Of a DNA stretch of 64,000 nucleotides, positions 36,209 to 44,871 are shown piece after piece. Numbering within the stretch: the first letter of the stretch is position 1; each line of letters opens with the position of its first letter. The stretch is from Virgibacillus chiguensis (GTDB taxonomy: Bacteria > Bacillota > Bacilli > Bacillales > Amphibacillaceae), in assembly GCF_900129865.1 (NCBI RefSeq), contig NZ_FQXD01000001.1, positions 186,001 to 250,000 on the forward strand. The letters run 5' to 3'. A model generated the notes under the pieces. That model was given only the letters and a program-made list of their open reading frames with translations, was not told the origin of the DNA and ran no database searches. A program made the translations under genes and the position numbers.

Positions 36209-37570
36209 TTATTCATCTTCGTCTTGCGTTATAGGGTTTTCTTCAAGAAATTTTGTATTAAAGTCACCATTTATAAAAACGGGGTGCTCCATAATTTTAT
36301 GATGAAATGGTATTGTCGTATGCACACCTTCAACAATAAACTCATCCAAAGCTCTTTTCATTCGATGAATTGCTTCTTCTCTAGTTTTACCGTACGTTAT
36401 CAATTTAGCAATCATTGAATCATAATAAGGAGGTATTCGATACTCTGGGTAAACAGCAGCATCTACTCGAACCCCTAGACCCCCAGGTGGCAAGTACATA
36501 TCAACCTTTCCAGCTGAAGGCATAAAATTCTTAAAGGGATTTTCAGCATTAATACGACATTCTATCGCCCATCCGTTAAAAGAAATGTCAGACTGAGAAT
36601 ATGCTAATACTTCGTTATCGGCAATCTTGATCTGTTCTTTTATTAAATCAATACCAGTAATTAATTCTGTCACAGGGTGCTCGACTTGTATGCGTGTATT
36701 CATCTCCATGAAATAAAATTGATGTGTTTTGCGATCAAAAATATATTCAATAGTTCCAGCGCCTTCATAGCCTACAGCTTTTGCAGCTTTGACCGAAGCT
36801 TCTCCCATTTTTTCCCGGATTTCTGGAGTGATTGCTGGAGATGGCGCCTCTTCTACAAGTTTTTGCAACCTACGTTGAATGGAGCAATCCCGTTCACCAA
36901 GATGGATAACATTCCCATGTCTATCAGCTAAAACTTGGATTTCCACATGTCGGAAATCTTCAATATACTTTTCGAGGTAAACACCCGCGTTACCAAAAGA
37001 AGTCTCTGCTTCTTTTTGAGTTATATCTACCCCTTTCGTTAATTCTTCCTCGTTTCGCGCTACTCGTATTCCTTTCCCGCCACCACCAGCAGTTGCTTTA
37101 ATGATGATTGGATAACCGATCTGATTAGCAATTTCTTTTGCTTCTTCTACATCATGGATGATTCCATCTGAACCCGGAACGATAGGAACATTAGCTGCTT
37201 CCATTGTTTGCCTAGCTACGTCTTTTATTCCCATTTTTTGAATGGCCTCAGGCGTAGGACCAACAAAAGTAATATTACATGCACGGCATATTTCAGCGAA
37301 ATCGGCATTCTCTGCTAAAAAGCCATAACCTGGATGAATAGCATCTACACCTGTCAGCGTAGCTATACTCATGATATTTGTAAAATTTAAGTAGCTATCC
37401 TTGCTTTGAGTTGGCCCAATACAATAAGCTTCATCAGCCAATTGCACATGAAGAGCTTCACTATCAGCTTGGGAGAATACAGCTACTGTTTCAATATCCA
37501 TCTCTTTACAAGCTCGAATAATTCGAACAGCAATTTCCCCTCTATTTGCGATCAGCAGTTTTTTTATCAC
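36209..37570 (-). CDS. accC: Acetyl-CoA carboxylase biotin carboxylase subunit
   Basis: Carboxylates the biotin of AccB with ATP and bicarbonate. 453 residues: LIANRGEIAVRIIRAC at the N-terminus, HPGYGFLAEN near 75, the ATP-grasp glycine loop KATAGGGGKGIRVAR near 159, ERDCSIQRR near 230, EMNTRIQVEHPVTE near 286 with the catalytic glutamate and RIQVEH arginine. It lies 13 bases from both neighbours, accB and yqhY. Confidence 0.96.
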   Translation of the reverse strand: MIKKLLIANRGEIAVRIIRACKEMDIETVAVFSQADSEALHVQLADEAYCIGPTQSKDSYLNFTNIMSIATLTGVDAIHPGYGFLAENADFAEICRACNITFVGPTPEAIQKMGIKDVARQTMEAANVPIVPGSDGIIHDVEEAKEIANQIGYPIIIKATAGGGGKGIRVARNEEELTKGVDITQKEAETSFGNAGVYLEKYIEDFRHVEIQVLADRHGNVIHLGERDCSIQRRLQKLVEEAPSPAITPEIREKMGEASVKAAKAVGYEGAGTIEYIFDRKTHQFYFMEMNTRIQVEHPVTELITGIDLIKEQIKIADNEVLAYSQSDISFNGWAIECRINAENPFKNFMPSAGKVDMYLPPGGLGVRVDAAVYPEYRIPPYYDSMIAKLITYGKTREEAIHRMKRALDEFIVEGVHTTIPFHHKIMEHPVFINGDFNTKFLEENPITQDEDE

Positions 37571-37583
37571 ACTTTACATCCCC

Positions 37584-38069
37584 TTACTTTGTACTAACTC
37601 GAAATAGCGGCTGACCATATTCTACCAACTCACCATTTTCTACTAATATTTCGACAATCTCACCTTCAACTTCTGCTTCAATTTCATTAAATAATTTCAT
37701 TGCTTCAACAATACAAACAACGCTTGACTTATCAACTTTACTACCTATTGAAACAAAGTTTTCTTTCTCTGGGGATGGAGCTGCATAAAATGTTCCTACC
37801 ATAGGTGAAACAATTTCATGATCATAATCTACTGTGCTTTCTTTTTGGGAAGATGCATCTTGTGTATTTTCTCCACTCGCTTTTTCTGATTCTATCTGCG
37901 CTACTGTTTCAGATACATTTTGTTCAGGTATATTTTTAGGCTGTACTTGTCCATTTGTAGAAGATTTTTTTAATGAAATAGAAGCTCCGCTTGTTTCATA
38001 CTTAAATTCTTCAATAGACGTTTGATCAATTAACCTTATTAATTCCTGGATTTCTTGTACATTTAACAT
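37584..38069 (-). CDS. accB: Biotin carboxyl carrier protein of acetyl-CoA carboxylase
   Basis: Carries CO2 on biotin for fatty acid synthesis. 161 residues: an N-terminal helical segment ([19 protein letters not shown]), a low-complexity S/T/E/Q linker (about 35-85) and the biotinyl domain with the thumb-containing [10 protein letters not shown] stretch and biotinylated K125 in [14 protein letters not shown] 38069 is preferred; AAGGGG lies ten bases upstream and the frame also has an ATG at 38090 lying before that site. A FapR-like operator sits 30-46 bases upstream. Confidence 0.95.
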   Translation of the reverse strand: MLNVQEIQELIRLIDQTSIEEFKYETSGASISLKKSSTNGQVQPKNIPEQNVSETVAQIESEKASGENTQDASSQKESTVDYDHEIVSPMVGTFYAAPSPEKENFVSIGSKVDKSSVVCIVEAMKLFNEIEAEVEGEIVEILVENGELVEYGQPLFRVSTK

Positions 38070-38098
38070 ATATTCAAGGCACCCCTTCATTTTCTAGC

Positions 38099-38115
38099 TT
38101 ATTATTAGGTACTAA
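38099..38115 (-). promoter_or_regulatory. Candidate FapR operator upstream of accB
   Basis: On the minus strand TTAGTACCTAATAATAA: the left nine bases equal the FapR consensus half TTAGTACCT and the right half matches TACTAA at all but one position. About 20 bases upstream are TTGAAG and TAAAAT 18 bases apart, so the site would overlap the transcription start region. FapR represses fatty-acid genes until malonyl-CoA accumulates. Confidence 0.5.
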
Positions 38116-38427
38116 TAACTCCTGTTAATATTTTACGATAAATGATAAACAAACTTCAAGATATATTATGAAGAGATGTCATACAAATGGCTTGTATTTT
38201 TATTATAACAAACTAAAAATGGAAAGCGAATGAAAAGCGAGTCAGTCCGATTACTACTCCCTAGGGAGCGCTGCCTATTGGTACAACTTACCTTAACAGA
38301 CGTTTTTATGATGAATGGCTCCTTATTAGTCGGAGACACGATTAGTAATAAGAAAATGCGAGCACTTAACTGACTGTAGCTTTTATATAACTATAAGCCT
38401 TTATTTTATAGCAGAACAAAGGCGAAA

Positions 38428-38618
38428 GCGCCCGTTCAGCAACGTAGCGACTGGAACGAATCAACTGAGATAAAGGAATCACGGTGAGGAACGAACCGAT
38501 GATGACTTATCGTAGGGCGATTTCGTGAAGTAGCCTAGTTGCTGGGCGCTGGAGCCGGACGTGGCTAAATAACTTAGTAAGTTTATCCACAGCTGCTAAA
38601 TTTTATAATTTCCTAGAC
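38428..38618. repeat. Dispersed fold-back repeat A, copy 1
   Basis: About 190 bases in the accB-spoIIIAH spacer. They match 57341-57590 across most of their length, with long identical blocks such as AGCAACGTAGCGACTG, CGATGATGACTTATCG and AACTTAGTAAG. GCGCCC-gttc-AGCAAC at the left (38428-38443) pairs with GTTGCTGGGCGC (38538-38549), so the unit can fold back on itself. No open frame. Confidence 0.85.
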
Positions 38619-38619
38619 G

Positions 38620-38650
38620 ATAAAAAAATCCGGGCTTCCCCGGATTTCAA
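38620..38650 (-). terminator. Terminator of the spoIIIA operon
   Basis: AAATCCGGG pairs with CCCGGATTT around a four-base loop, with seven Ts following on the minus strand. It lies immediately past the spoIIIAH stop. Confidence 0.92.
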
Positions 38651-38654
38651 TCAT

Positions 38655-39236
38655 TTATTCTGTATCTTTTTTCGTTTCTCCTTGAGAAGGCAAATACGAT
38701 ACATTTACTTTTTTATCTCCTAATTCATCTTTGACCATTTGAATAATGGAAACAGCTTCTGATTTTGGAAGATTTTCTTCAACCTTCACTTGAACGGTTA
38801 CACTATCATCTTCAGATCGAACAAGTACATCTTCGTAGTTGGCAGAAGCTACAATCGTTTCTTCCAAAATCTTTTCTTTTGATGCCAAGTCTTCCATTGC
38901 ATCAATTTCTTGTAAAGCTTCATCCTTTTCAACAGAACTAGCGGAGCTCGAAGCAACGATATCGGTTAATCTCTCTTTTTCCATGTTACGTTTATCTTGT
39001 AACTCCATACGAATTGTCGTAAATAATTCATCTTGCCCTACATTAGAAATCTCATCTACTTCGGCATCATCATTAGCTTCTGAGTCAGTTGGAACCGCTT
39101 CTTCCTCCTTCGCATTTTCTTGTCCATCATTGATATAAGCTAAATCTTCACTATCAGGCGAAGTCATATAATAAACACTTAATAAAATCATTAAACTTAG
39201 CATTGTTAATAGCCACACGGTTTGTTTTTTTAACAT
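38655..39236 (-). CDS. spoIIIAH: Stage III sporulation protein SpoIIIAH
   Basis: Mother-cell half of the SpoIIQ-SpoIIIAH channel that joins mother cell and forespore. 193 residues: N-terminal transmembrane helix (TVWLLTMLSLMILLSVYYMT), an acidic linker (about 33-65) and a C-terminal YscJ/FliF-like ring-building domain (about 85-185), with the SIIQMVKDELGDKKVNVSYL block. Length is slightly below B. subtilis (218). It is the last gene of the operon, followed by a strong terminator. Confidence 0.95.
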   Translation of the reverse strand: MLKKQTVWLLTMLSLMILLSVYYMTSPDSEDLAYINDGQENAKEEEAVPTDSEANDDAEVDEISNVGQDELFTTIRMELQDKRNMEKERLTDIVASSSASSVEKDEALQEIDAMEDLASKEKILEETIVASANYEDVLVRSEDDSVTVQVKVEENLPKSEAVSIIQMVKDELGDKKVNVSYLPSQGETKKDTE

Positions 39237-39249
39237 TTAAATTCCTCCC

Positions 39250-39879
39250 CTAATTCTTTGGCATTACAGACACTCGGTGGGTTGGCACATCTAAGACACG
39301 GGAAACAGCTTCGACAATCCATTTTTTTACTGTGGCATGATCAGCTCCCTTAGCTACAACAAATACTCCTCTGACTTCCGGCTTTTTCGTTTGAATGAGT
39401 AAAGGGACCTCCTTTTCACCTTGCCGTACTAAAACTGTTTGTGTTTCTTCCGTACCATCTTCAATTTCTCGAGTTCCCCCATTCGTATCCGTTTCTTCAG
39501 TAGTCTGTTGCCCTTTAATTAAGTTTTTCTCATATACTTTAATACTTGTAGATTCCAAATTGACCATGACTTCAGCTTCACTAACGCCTTGGATTTTATT
39601 TATCAATGTTTGTAAGTCCTTTGTATAAACGGATTCCAGCTCTTCGATATTTGACGTTGTTGCCTCCTTTGGAGATGCTGTTTCTTTTGAATTCGGTTCA
39701 CTTACCTGTTCCGTTGGCTGTTGGATCGGCTCTTCCATATCTGTTTCTGATGAAGTCGAAAAGATATTACCAATAATTAACAACATTACACTGACTAAGG
39801 CTAAAATGATCATATAGCTCCATTTTTTAGGTGGTTTTTTTCCATCTTTTTGAAAAAATTCTTTTAATTTCTCTATCAA
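39250..39879 (-). CDS. spoIIIAG: Stage III sporulation protein SpoIIIAG
   Basis: Forms a large ring in the outer forespore membrane related to secretion-system rings. 209 residues: short basic N-terminus, one transmembrane helix (MIILALVSVMLLIIGNIF), variable linker, then a ring-building domain (about 75-209) with QTLINKIQGVSEAEVMVNLE-type residues and a C-terminal VSRVLDVPTHRVSVMP. TTG 39879 is preferred as start: GGAGGGAGGGG precedes it and the TTGA sequence overlaps the spoIIIAF stop. The upstream ATGs lie inside spoIIIAF. Confidence 0.93.
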   Translation of the reverse strand: MIEKLKEFFQKDGKKPPKKWSYMIILALVSVMLLIIGNIFSTSSETDMEEPIQQPTEQVSEPNSKETASPKEATTSNIEELESVYTKDLQTLINKIQGVSEAEVMVNLESTSIKVYEKNLIKGQQTTEETDTNGGTREIEDGTEETQTVLVRQGEKEVPLLIQTKKPEVRGVFVVAKGADHATVKKWIVEAVSRVLDVPTHRVSVMPKN

Positions 39880-40496
39880 GGTGCCCCTCCCTCCCATTGT
39901 AAAAGTAGCTTTTTTTGCTCCATTTCCCATAGTTCGGATAGCTTATTCTCTATGTCCTTCAATTCGTTATTTTCTTTAGATACATCTGGGCTGTCTGAAT
40001 AAATTACTACATTATCAACGTTTCGCACTGCTCCCTCCCCATTTTTTAATTCATTCACATACACAATGACTTTATCCAAATTTTCGTATGACTTATCTTT
40101 TCCATTTGCAAACTGAAATTGGATATCTGTAATTTCTGTTTGAAACGCTTCGTGAAGTGGATCTTTTGCTATTTCTTTTAATTGGACAGCCATTTGTTCT
40201 AAAATATATGCATCTTGTGTAGCTTCTATTTCATTTTTTTGTGTTTTAATGGCATTATCTAGAGATTTATTTTGATTCATTTCTTCAAAAACACCTGATA
40301 GAGAGCTTTCCACTGCACGTTGGACATCAATTTGAAAAATATAAAATATAGGCTTTAACAAAATTAATATAAGGATAAGTCCGACGACGAGCTTCATGTA
40401 TTTTTTCATGGAATTAGCGGGAATAACTAAATCTATGATCGTAGCTAGCAGGATAAATAGAATGATTTGAGTGACCCAGTCAATAACTATTTGCAA
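39876..40496 (-). CDS. spoIIIAF: Stage III sporulation protein SpoIIIAF
   Basis: Mother-cell membrane component of the feeding channel. 206 residues: two N-terminal transmembrane helices (IILFILLATIIDLVI and LVVGLILILILLKPIFYIF) followed by an extracytoplasmic domain (about 75-206) of the ring-building type. Function in the channel is structural and still loosely defined. The last codon overlaps the TTG start of spoIIIAG by four bases. Confidence 0.93.
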   Translation of the reverse strand: MQIVIDWVTQIILFILLATIIDLVIPANSMKKYMKLVVGLILILILLKPIFYIFQIDVQRAVESSLSGVFEEMNQNKSLDNAIKTQKNEIEATQDAYILEQMAVQLKEIAKDPLHEAFQTEITDIQFQFANGKDKSYENLDKVIVYVNELKNGEGAVRNVDNVVIYSDSPDVSKENNELKDIENKLSELWEMEQKKLLLQWEGGAP

Positions 40497-40511
40497 TTTA
40501 AGCCCGCCCCC

Positions 40512-41696
40512 CTATCTTAAGAGCAAAGTTACATTACTAGCTGCAATGATGATGACAATTGCCAAAAAAAACATAAATGATACTGCTAGTAAACACGCAA
40601 GAATAAAAACAATATATTTACTAATTGTATTCAATGTGGTAATAACTGGCCCATCCGCAATCGGCTGTAAAATTGCGGCAGCAACTTTATAAATTACTGC
40701 AATTGCAAAGATTTTTAATGCCGGAAACAAAGCGATAAACAGTATAATAATTAACCCTACAATTCCAATTGCGTTTTTTAACAATAGGGATGCGCTTAAT
40801 ATCGTATCTGCGGCATCTGTCATCGTACGACCTACAACTGGTATAAAGTTTCCGGTTATAAATTTTGTTGTTTTCATCACTACCCCATCTTGAATGGCAC
40901 TTGCTGTTCCTTGTACTGACATGATGCTTAGAAAAATGGTAAAGAATACACCTAAGGTGCCAACTGCAATGGATTTAAATAGATTTGCTAAATGCGTTAC
41001 CTTATAGTGCTCTGTTAAGCTACTGACTATCACTAACAAAGCCGATAAAAACAAGAGCGGCAAAACAAAATTAGCAACGATGAGACCACCTGCATGAATA
41101 AGAAAGATAATAATGGGATGAAAAAAAGAAACTGCCACAATATTCCCAAATGAAGCCATTAACCCTAAGACTAAAGGTAAGAGAGCAATCATAAAACTAC
41201 TCATCGTATCTATCGCATCTTTGGTGTAAGTCACTGCTGAATAGAAGCTATTTAAAGCCAGAAAAATGAGCACGATATATACAACAAAGTAAGCGACTTT
41301 ACTTACGGTACTTGTCTCAAATGCATTATGCATCGTCTGTAGCATTGCCGAAAATAAAGTTAACATTAAAAGAGAGCCTAATAATTTCCCATTTAAAATT
41401 AGTTCATGAAATAAGAATTCTAGAATACCAATAATAATAGATTGAGGTGACAAAGAATCTTGATTTTTAATAAATTCATATACACTTGTTTTTTCGAGTT
41501 CTGGTAAATATCCACCATATTCATTTACTAACTTACCCCAATATGCTTGTACTCCCTCCAAAGAAATTTCTTCTAGCATGTTAGTTTGTACAGTGTCTGA
41601 TTCATTAGATGTCGTTTCTGCTATAACTTTTTCATAACCCAGAAGGCAAATAACGAAAGTACATATAAGAATGATCCCTATTTGTTTACCATTCAT
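40512..41696 (-). CDS. spoIIIAE: Stage III sporulation protein SpoIIIAE
   Basis: Polytopic membrane protein of the SpoIIIA-Q channel, resembling permeases. 394 residues: signal peptide (IGIILICTFVICLLGYEKVIA), about seven further hydrophobic helices, and the conserved FITGNFIPVVGRTMTDAADT segment near 285. ATG 41696 is chosen because AAGGAG lies 12 bases before it and no site precedes the earlier ATG at 41744. It starts 49 bases after spoIIIAD. Confidence 0.93.
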   Translation of the reverse strand: MNGKQIGIILICTFVICLLGYEKVIAETTSNESDTVQTNMLEEISLEGVQAYWGKLVNEYGGYLPELEKTSVYEFIKNQDSLSPQSIIIGILEFLFHELILNGKLLGSLLMLTLFSAMLQTMHNAFETSTVSKVAYFVVYIVLIFLALNSFYSAVTYTKDAIDTMSSFMIALLPLVLGLMASFGNIVAVSFFHPIIIFLIHAGGLIVANFVLPLLFLSALLVIVSSLTEHYKVTHLANLFKSIAVGTLGVFFTIFLSIMSVQGTASAIQDGVVMKTTKFITGNFIPVVGRTMTDAADTILSASLLLKNAIGIVGLIIILFIALFPALKIFAIAVIYKVAAAILQPIADGPVITTLNTISKYIVFILACLLAVSFMFFLAIVIIIAASNVTLLLR

Positions 41697-41745
41697 GCAC
41701 GATAAAAACTCCTTCCTAGGTTTATTTCTCGTACTACAATACATT

Positions 41746-42138
41746 TCATACAGTAGGTATAAATTGTAAAATTGCTTCTATTACTGCAGTGATTATTGGT
41801 ATAGCCAGTAACAAAATAAATAATTTTCCTGCAAGTTCAATTTTATTGGCTACGGAATTTAATCCTGCATCTTTTGTAATATTTGCTCCCAATTCAGCAA
41901 TATAAGCGATGCCGATTATTTTCAAAATGGTTTCCAAGTACATTCCATCTACTTGAGCTTTTGCACCTAATGTTTGAATCAACTGAAATATATGATTGAT
42001 TTGTTGTATGATAGAAAGGAAAATAACTATCCCTGTAAGTAAAACGACAAAAAATGCAAATGTCTGATTAACATTTTTTAAAATGATGTAAAGCAAGCTA
42101 GCTACTAGACCCAATGTTACAATTTGTAAAATATCCAT
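41746..42138 (-). CDS. spoIIIAD: Stage III sporulation protein SpoIIIAD
   Basis: 130-residue membrane protein with three to four helices (LGLVASLLYIILKN, FFVVLLTGIVIFLSII, LETILKIIGIAYIAELGANI, LFILLLAIPIITAVIEAI). It is homologous in plan to SpoIIIAC, with which it is thought to form an export-apparatus-like core of the mother cell-forespore channel. Six bases separate it from spoIIIAC. Length is standard. Confidence 0.94.
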   Translation of the reverse strand: MDILQIVTLGLVASLLYIILKNVNQTFAFFVVLLTGIVIFLSIIQQINHIFQLIQTLGAKAQVDGMYLETILKIIGIAYIAELGANITKDAGLNSVANKIELAGKLFILLLAIPIITAVIEAILQFIPTV

Positions 42139-42144
42139 TACACA

Positions 42145-42351
42145 CTACCCTTGATAAAGAAAAACAGATTTAATCTGCTGAAAGAGATCTGATAGTCCAT
42201 CAATGACTAATACAAGAACAATAATAAAGCCAATTAATGTGGCAAACTGGGCAATTTCTTCCTTACCCATTTGCTTTAAAATGGTGTGGATTAAAGCAAC
42301 AATAATGCCAATTCCAGCAATTTGAAATAAAATCGTCGCGTCTGTAAACAT
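42145..42351 (-). CDS. spoIIIAC: Stage III sporulation protein SpoIIIAC
   Basis: 68 residues with two transmembrane helices (FQIAGIGIIVALIHTIL and FATLIGFIIVLVLVIDGL) joined by the conserved KQMGKEEIAQ loop. It is the smallest member of the feeding-channel operon, always next to spoIIIAD. GGAG before ATG 42351 serves as the ribosome binding site. Confidence 0.94.
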   Translation of the reverse strand: MFTDATILFQIAGIGIIVALIHTILKQMGKEEIAQFATLIGFIIVLVLVIDGLSDLFQQIKSVFLYQG

Positions 42352-42371
42352 AGGGAAGAACTCCTTTCACA

Positions 42372-42884
42372 CTATAAAAGCAACAATACGATAAACACAC
42401 CACATAATACACCTAAACTTTTTGCCATTTTCCCGTATCTTTGATACTGTTCATTAGCGGCTTCCAGCTCCCTTTCCAAATGACTGGCTGCCAGTTGAAT
42501 ATGCTTTTGCTGTTGGAGAAAATCATGTTTTCCAAGTGTTTGTCCAAATTGAAGCAATATTTCTTTCTCGTTTTTTCCAAGACACGATATATCCATAAAT
42601 GTTTCTAAACTATTCTCCCAGACAACTTGAAAATCTTTACTCTCATAGTTCATGTTTTTATACAAGCGGTCAAAAAATGCGTGGATTGGAAATGGTGTCT
42701 GCTTTTGGATTGTGTAAAAAGCATCTTGAAGTGGTAAATGGCTATACATCATTTCAGCCTCAAGTATTTGTAAGGCATTTTTCACTTGCCTTATATGCTT
42801 AGGACGATTAGCGAGTCGATTACTCCATTCAAACCCAATCCACGTTGTTGTAGCAATAAATAACATTGCTCCTACCCAAATCAT
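42372..42884 (-). CDS. spoIIIAB: Stage III sporulation protein SpoIIIAB
   Basis: 170 residues: N-terminal membrane helix (WVGAMLFIATTTWIGFEW), a helical middle with the family block ALQILEAEMMYSHLPLQDAF near residue 42, and a C-terminal helix (SLGVLCGVFIVLLLL). The protein resembles type II secretion platform proteins (GspF/PilC) and is likely to cooperate with the ATPase SpoIIIAA. It overlaps spoIIIAA by four bases. Confidence 0.94.
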   Translation of the reverse strand: MIWVGAMLFIATTTWIGFEWSNRLANRPKHIRQVKNALQILEAEMMYSHLPLQDAFYTIQKQTPFPIHAFFDRLYKNMNYESKDFQVVWENSLETFMDISCLGKNEKEILLQFGQTLGKHDFLQQQKHIQLAASHLERELEAANEQYQRYGKMAKSLGVLCGVFIVLLLL

Positions 42885-43810
42885 GTTGCGTACCCCTCCA
42901 TTTTTGCATACGATAAATTCCTATGATTCGAATCAAAAATTGTATATGTGTATTGCAACGGAGACTTTTGATGAAGAAGAACAAAGCGGTTAAAAATTCC
43001 TTTCTCAAGTAATGCTTGCACGCCAGGGCGACGTTTCAATTCTTCTAATGAGTATCCATGTACAGAACATATCACAACAACACCTGCATGAAGGGCTTCT
43101 AACAATGCCTCAACATCTTTTTTACCGCCAATTTCGTCGACAATTAAAACTTCAGGTGACATAGATCGAATCATCATCATCATTCCTTCTGCTTTTGGAC
43201 AAGCATCCATCACATCTGTTCGCAATCCTAAATTGTGTTGCGGTATTCCTTTAATAGAAGCAGCAATTTCGGAACGTTCATCGATAACTCCAACTTTGCA
43301 TGGTGAAATATGTTTCCATCCACTGGAGATGATCCTTGTTATGTCGCGAATAAGCGTAGTTTTTCCAGTTTGTGGGGCACCAACAATTAACGTATTCATA
43401 TACCCATTATGATATAGGTGCGGCATGAGCTTATTAGCAGCCCCAAGCTTTTGTTTAGCAATTCGAATGTTTAAAAACGTAATATACTGGATCGCCTTTA
43501 CAGATCCATTTAAAGTGTTTACTCTCCCTGCCAGACCTACTCGATGTCCTCCTTCAATAGTCATATATCCTTCTCGTAATTCTTCTTCCATTCGATATAA
43601 AGAGTAGTCACTTAACTGCTGAATAATATGCACAAAATCACGCTTGTCCGGAACTAGAGAAGAAAGGTGCTCATAGGAATGATTAAAAATAAGTTCAATT
43701 GGTTGCTGTAACCTTAGTCTAATTTCTTGCAATGTTTCCCATCTATTCGTAAGTGCGCATTCTATCTCTTTTTGTAATCGTTCAGGAAAAAGTCTGCTTA
43801 TTTCAATCAT
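42881..43810 (-). CDS. spoIIIAA: Stage III sporulation ATPase SpoIIIAA
   Basis: Motor of the SpoIIIA-Q channel, related to secretion ATPases. 309 residues: Walker A GAPQTGKTTLIRD near residue 143, KVGVIDERSEIAA near 175, the Walker B/box region VLIVDEIGGKKDVEAL near 225 and VICSVHGYSLEE near 250. It is the first gene of the eight-gene operon and lies 40 bases behind a sigma-E type promoter. Length matches B. subtilis (307). Confidence 0.96.
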   Translation of the reverse strand: MIEISRLFPERLQKEIECALTNRWETLQEIRLRLQQPIELIFNHSYEHLSSLVPDKRDFVHIIQQLSDYSLYRMEEELREGYMTIEGGHRVGLAGRVNTLNGSVKAIQYITFLNIRIAKQKLGAANKLMPHLYHNGYMNTLIVGAPQTGKTTLIRDITRIISSGWKHISPCKVGVIDERSEIAASIKGIPQHNLGLRTDVMDACPKAEGMMMMIRSMSPEVLIVDEIGGKKDVEALLEALHAGVVVICSVHGYSLEELKRRPGVQALLEKGIFNRFVLLHQKSPLQYTYTIFDSNHRNLSYAKMEGYAT

Positions 43811-43849
43811 TAGCCTCTTCCCTCACTTTTTGAATTTCATTTATTAGTA

Positions 43850-43877
43850 AATGTATGCGCAAATAGAAGGAATATGA
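43850..43877 (-). promoter_or_regulatory. Sigma-E promoter of the spoIIIA operon
   Basis: On the minus strand TCATATT (-35) and CATACATT (-10) are separated by 13 bases; the -10 fits CATACAnT perfectly. It lies about 40 bases before the spoIIIAA start. The operon is known to be sigma-E dependent in B. subtilis. Confidence 0.8.
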
Positions 43878-44269
43878 CTTAATTGTAAATGATAAGATAG
43901 AGTAAAATGTTTCAATTTTAAAATATATAGAATGATAAGATAACGAACAACGTATGAGGAAGGACATACGACAACTTCGCTTACCACAGTTTTGCTATGA
44001 CTATATTTATTTTAATAGGCTGAAATTAATTTTATTTATTCTATATTCAGATAATATTTTATTTACTAATCTATGTTGAAGCATGTCTGTTAGAACTACT
44101 TCGCTTATATTATTGTCAGCCTACATAAGAAATGCCTAAGCATCTGCTACCTCAAGAGTTAGAAGGTGTGAGCTAAATAAGTTTAAACTGCCATCCTAGT
44201 ACCTAAAAGGGATACGAAACAAGGCGCGGAGGTTTTTCTCCCCCCACGCCTTGTATCTGGCTCTAGCGT
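43878..44269. other. Gene-free spacer between spoIIIA and efp, with a long hairpin
   Basis: About 390 bases without a gene; AT-rich at the left. ACAAGGCG (44219-44226) pairs with CGCCTTGT (44247-44254), extended inward by GGAGG/CTCC. It is a second hairpin downstream of efp but has only a weak T-run (GTTTCG). I see no other feature. Confidence 0.5.
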
Positions 44270-44300
44270 AAAAAAAACAGCCTACCACAGGCTGCTTTTT
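44270..44300 (-). terminator. Terminator of efp
   Basis: CAGCCT (44278-44283) pairs with AGGCTG (44289-44294), with a T-run of eight on the minus strand after the stem and another on the plus strand. It is directly past the efp stop. Confidence 0.88.
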
Positions 44301-44858
44301 TTACGCTCTTGATACATATTTTCCGTCTGATGTATTAATAACCAAAACGTCTCCTTGATTAATAAAAAATGGTACTTGTACTGTATGTCCTGTTTCTAAA
44401 GTAGCTGGTTTCGAACCCCCACTTGCTGTATCACCTTTAATACCTGGTTCTGTTTCCACAACTTCTAATTCCACGTTATTTGGAAGCTGCACACCTAGTA
44501 CTTCACCCTCATAAGTTACAATAGAAACTTCCATATTTTCTTTCATAAATTTTAATTCATGTTCAATTTGGCTGCTGGAAAGCTCTATCTGTTCATACGT
44601 ATTTGTATCCATAAAAGCATGCGCATCACCAGAAGCATATAAGTATTGCATCTTCTTCGTTTCAATATGCGCTTTACTTACTTTTTCTCCTGCCCGAAAT
44701 GTTCTTTCTTGTATATTACCATTACGCAGGTTTCGAAGTTTTGAACGAACAAAGGCAGCTCCTTTACCAGGCTTTACATGTTGAAATTCCATTACTTGCC
44801 AAACACCATTGTCTACTTCTATTGTTAATCCTGTTTTAAAATCGTTCACTGAAATCAT
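44301..44858 (-). CDS. efp: Translation elongation factor P
   Basis: Relieves ribosome stalling at polyproline. 185 residues, the standard three-domain length: KOW-like domain I with the loop [14 protein letters not shown] carrying K32 at the tip, then two OB-type domains ending in [21 protein letters not shown]. In Bacillus K32 is 5-aminopentanolylated; the same lysine context is seen here. It follows yqhT after 13 bases as in B. subtilis. Confidence 0.97.
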   Translation of the reverse strand: MISVNDFKTGLTIEVDNGVWQVMEFQHVKPGKGAAFVRSKLRNLRNGNIQERTFRAGEKVSKAHIETKKMQYLYASGDAHAFMDTNTYEQIELSSSQIEHELKFMKENMEVSIVTYEGEVLGVQLPNNVELEVVETEPGIKGDTASGGSKPATLETGHTVQVPFFINQGDVLVINTSDGKYVSRA

Positions 44859-44871
44859 TGTCTGCCTCCTG

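Noticed and set aside
38256-38267. 12-base palindrome CTCCCTAGGGAG in the accB upstream spacer
   Set aside because: Perfect dyad but isolated, unlike any operator I know; probably chance or part of a degraded repeat.
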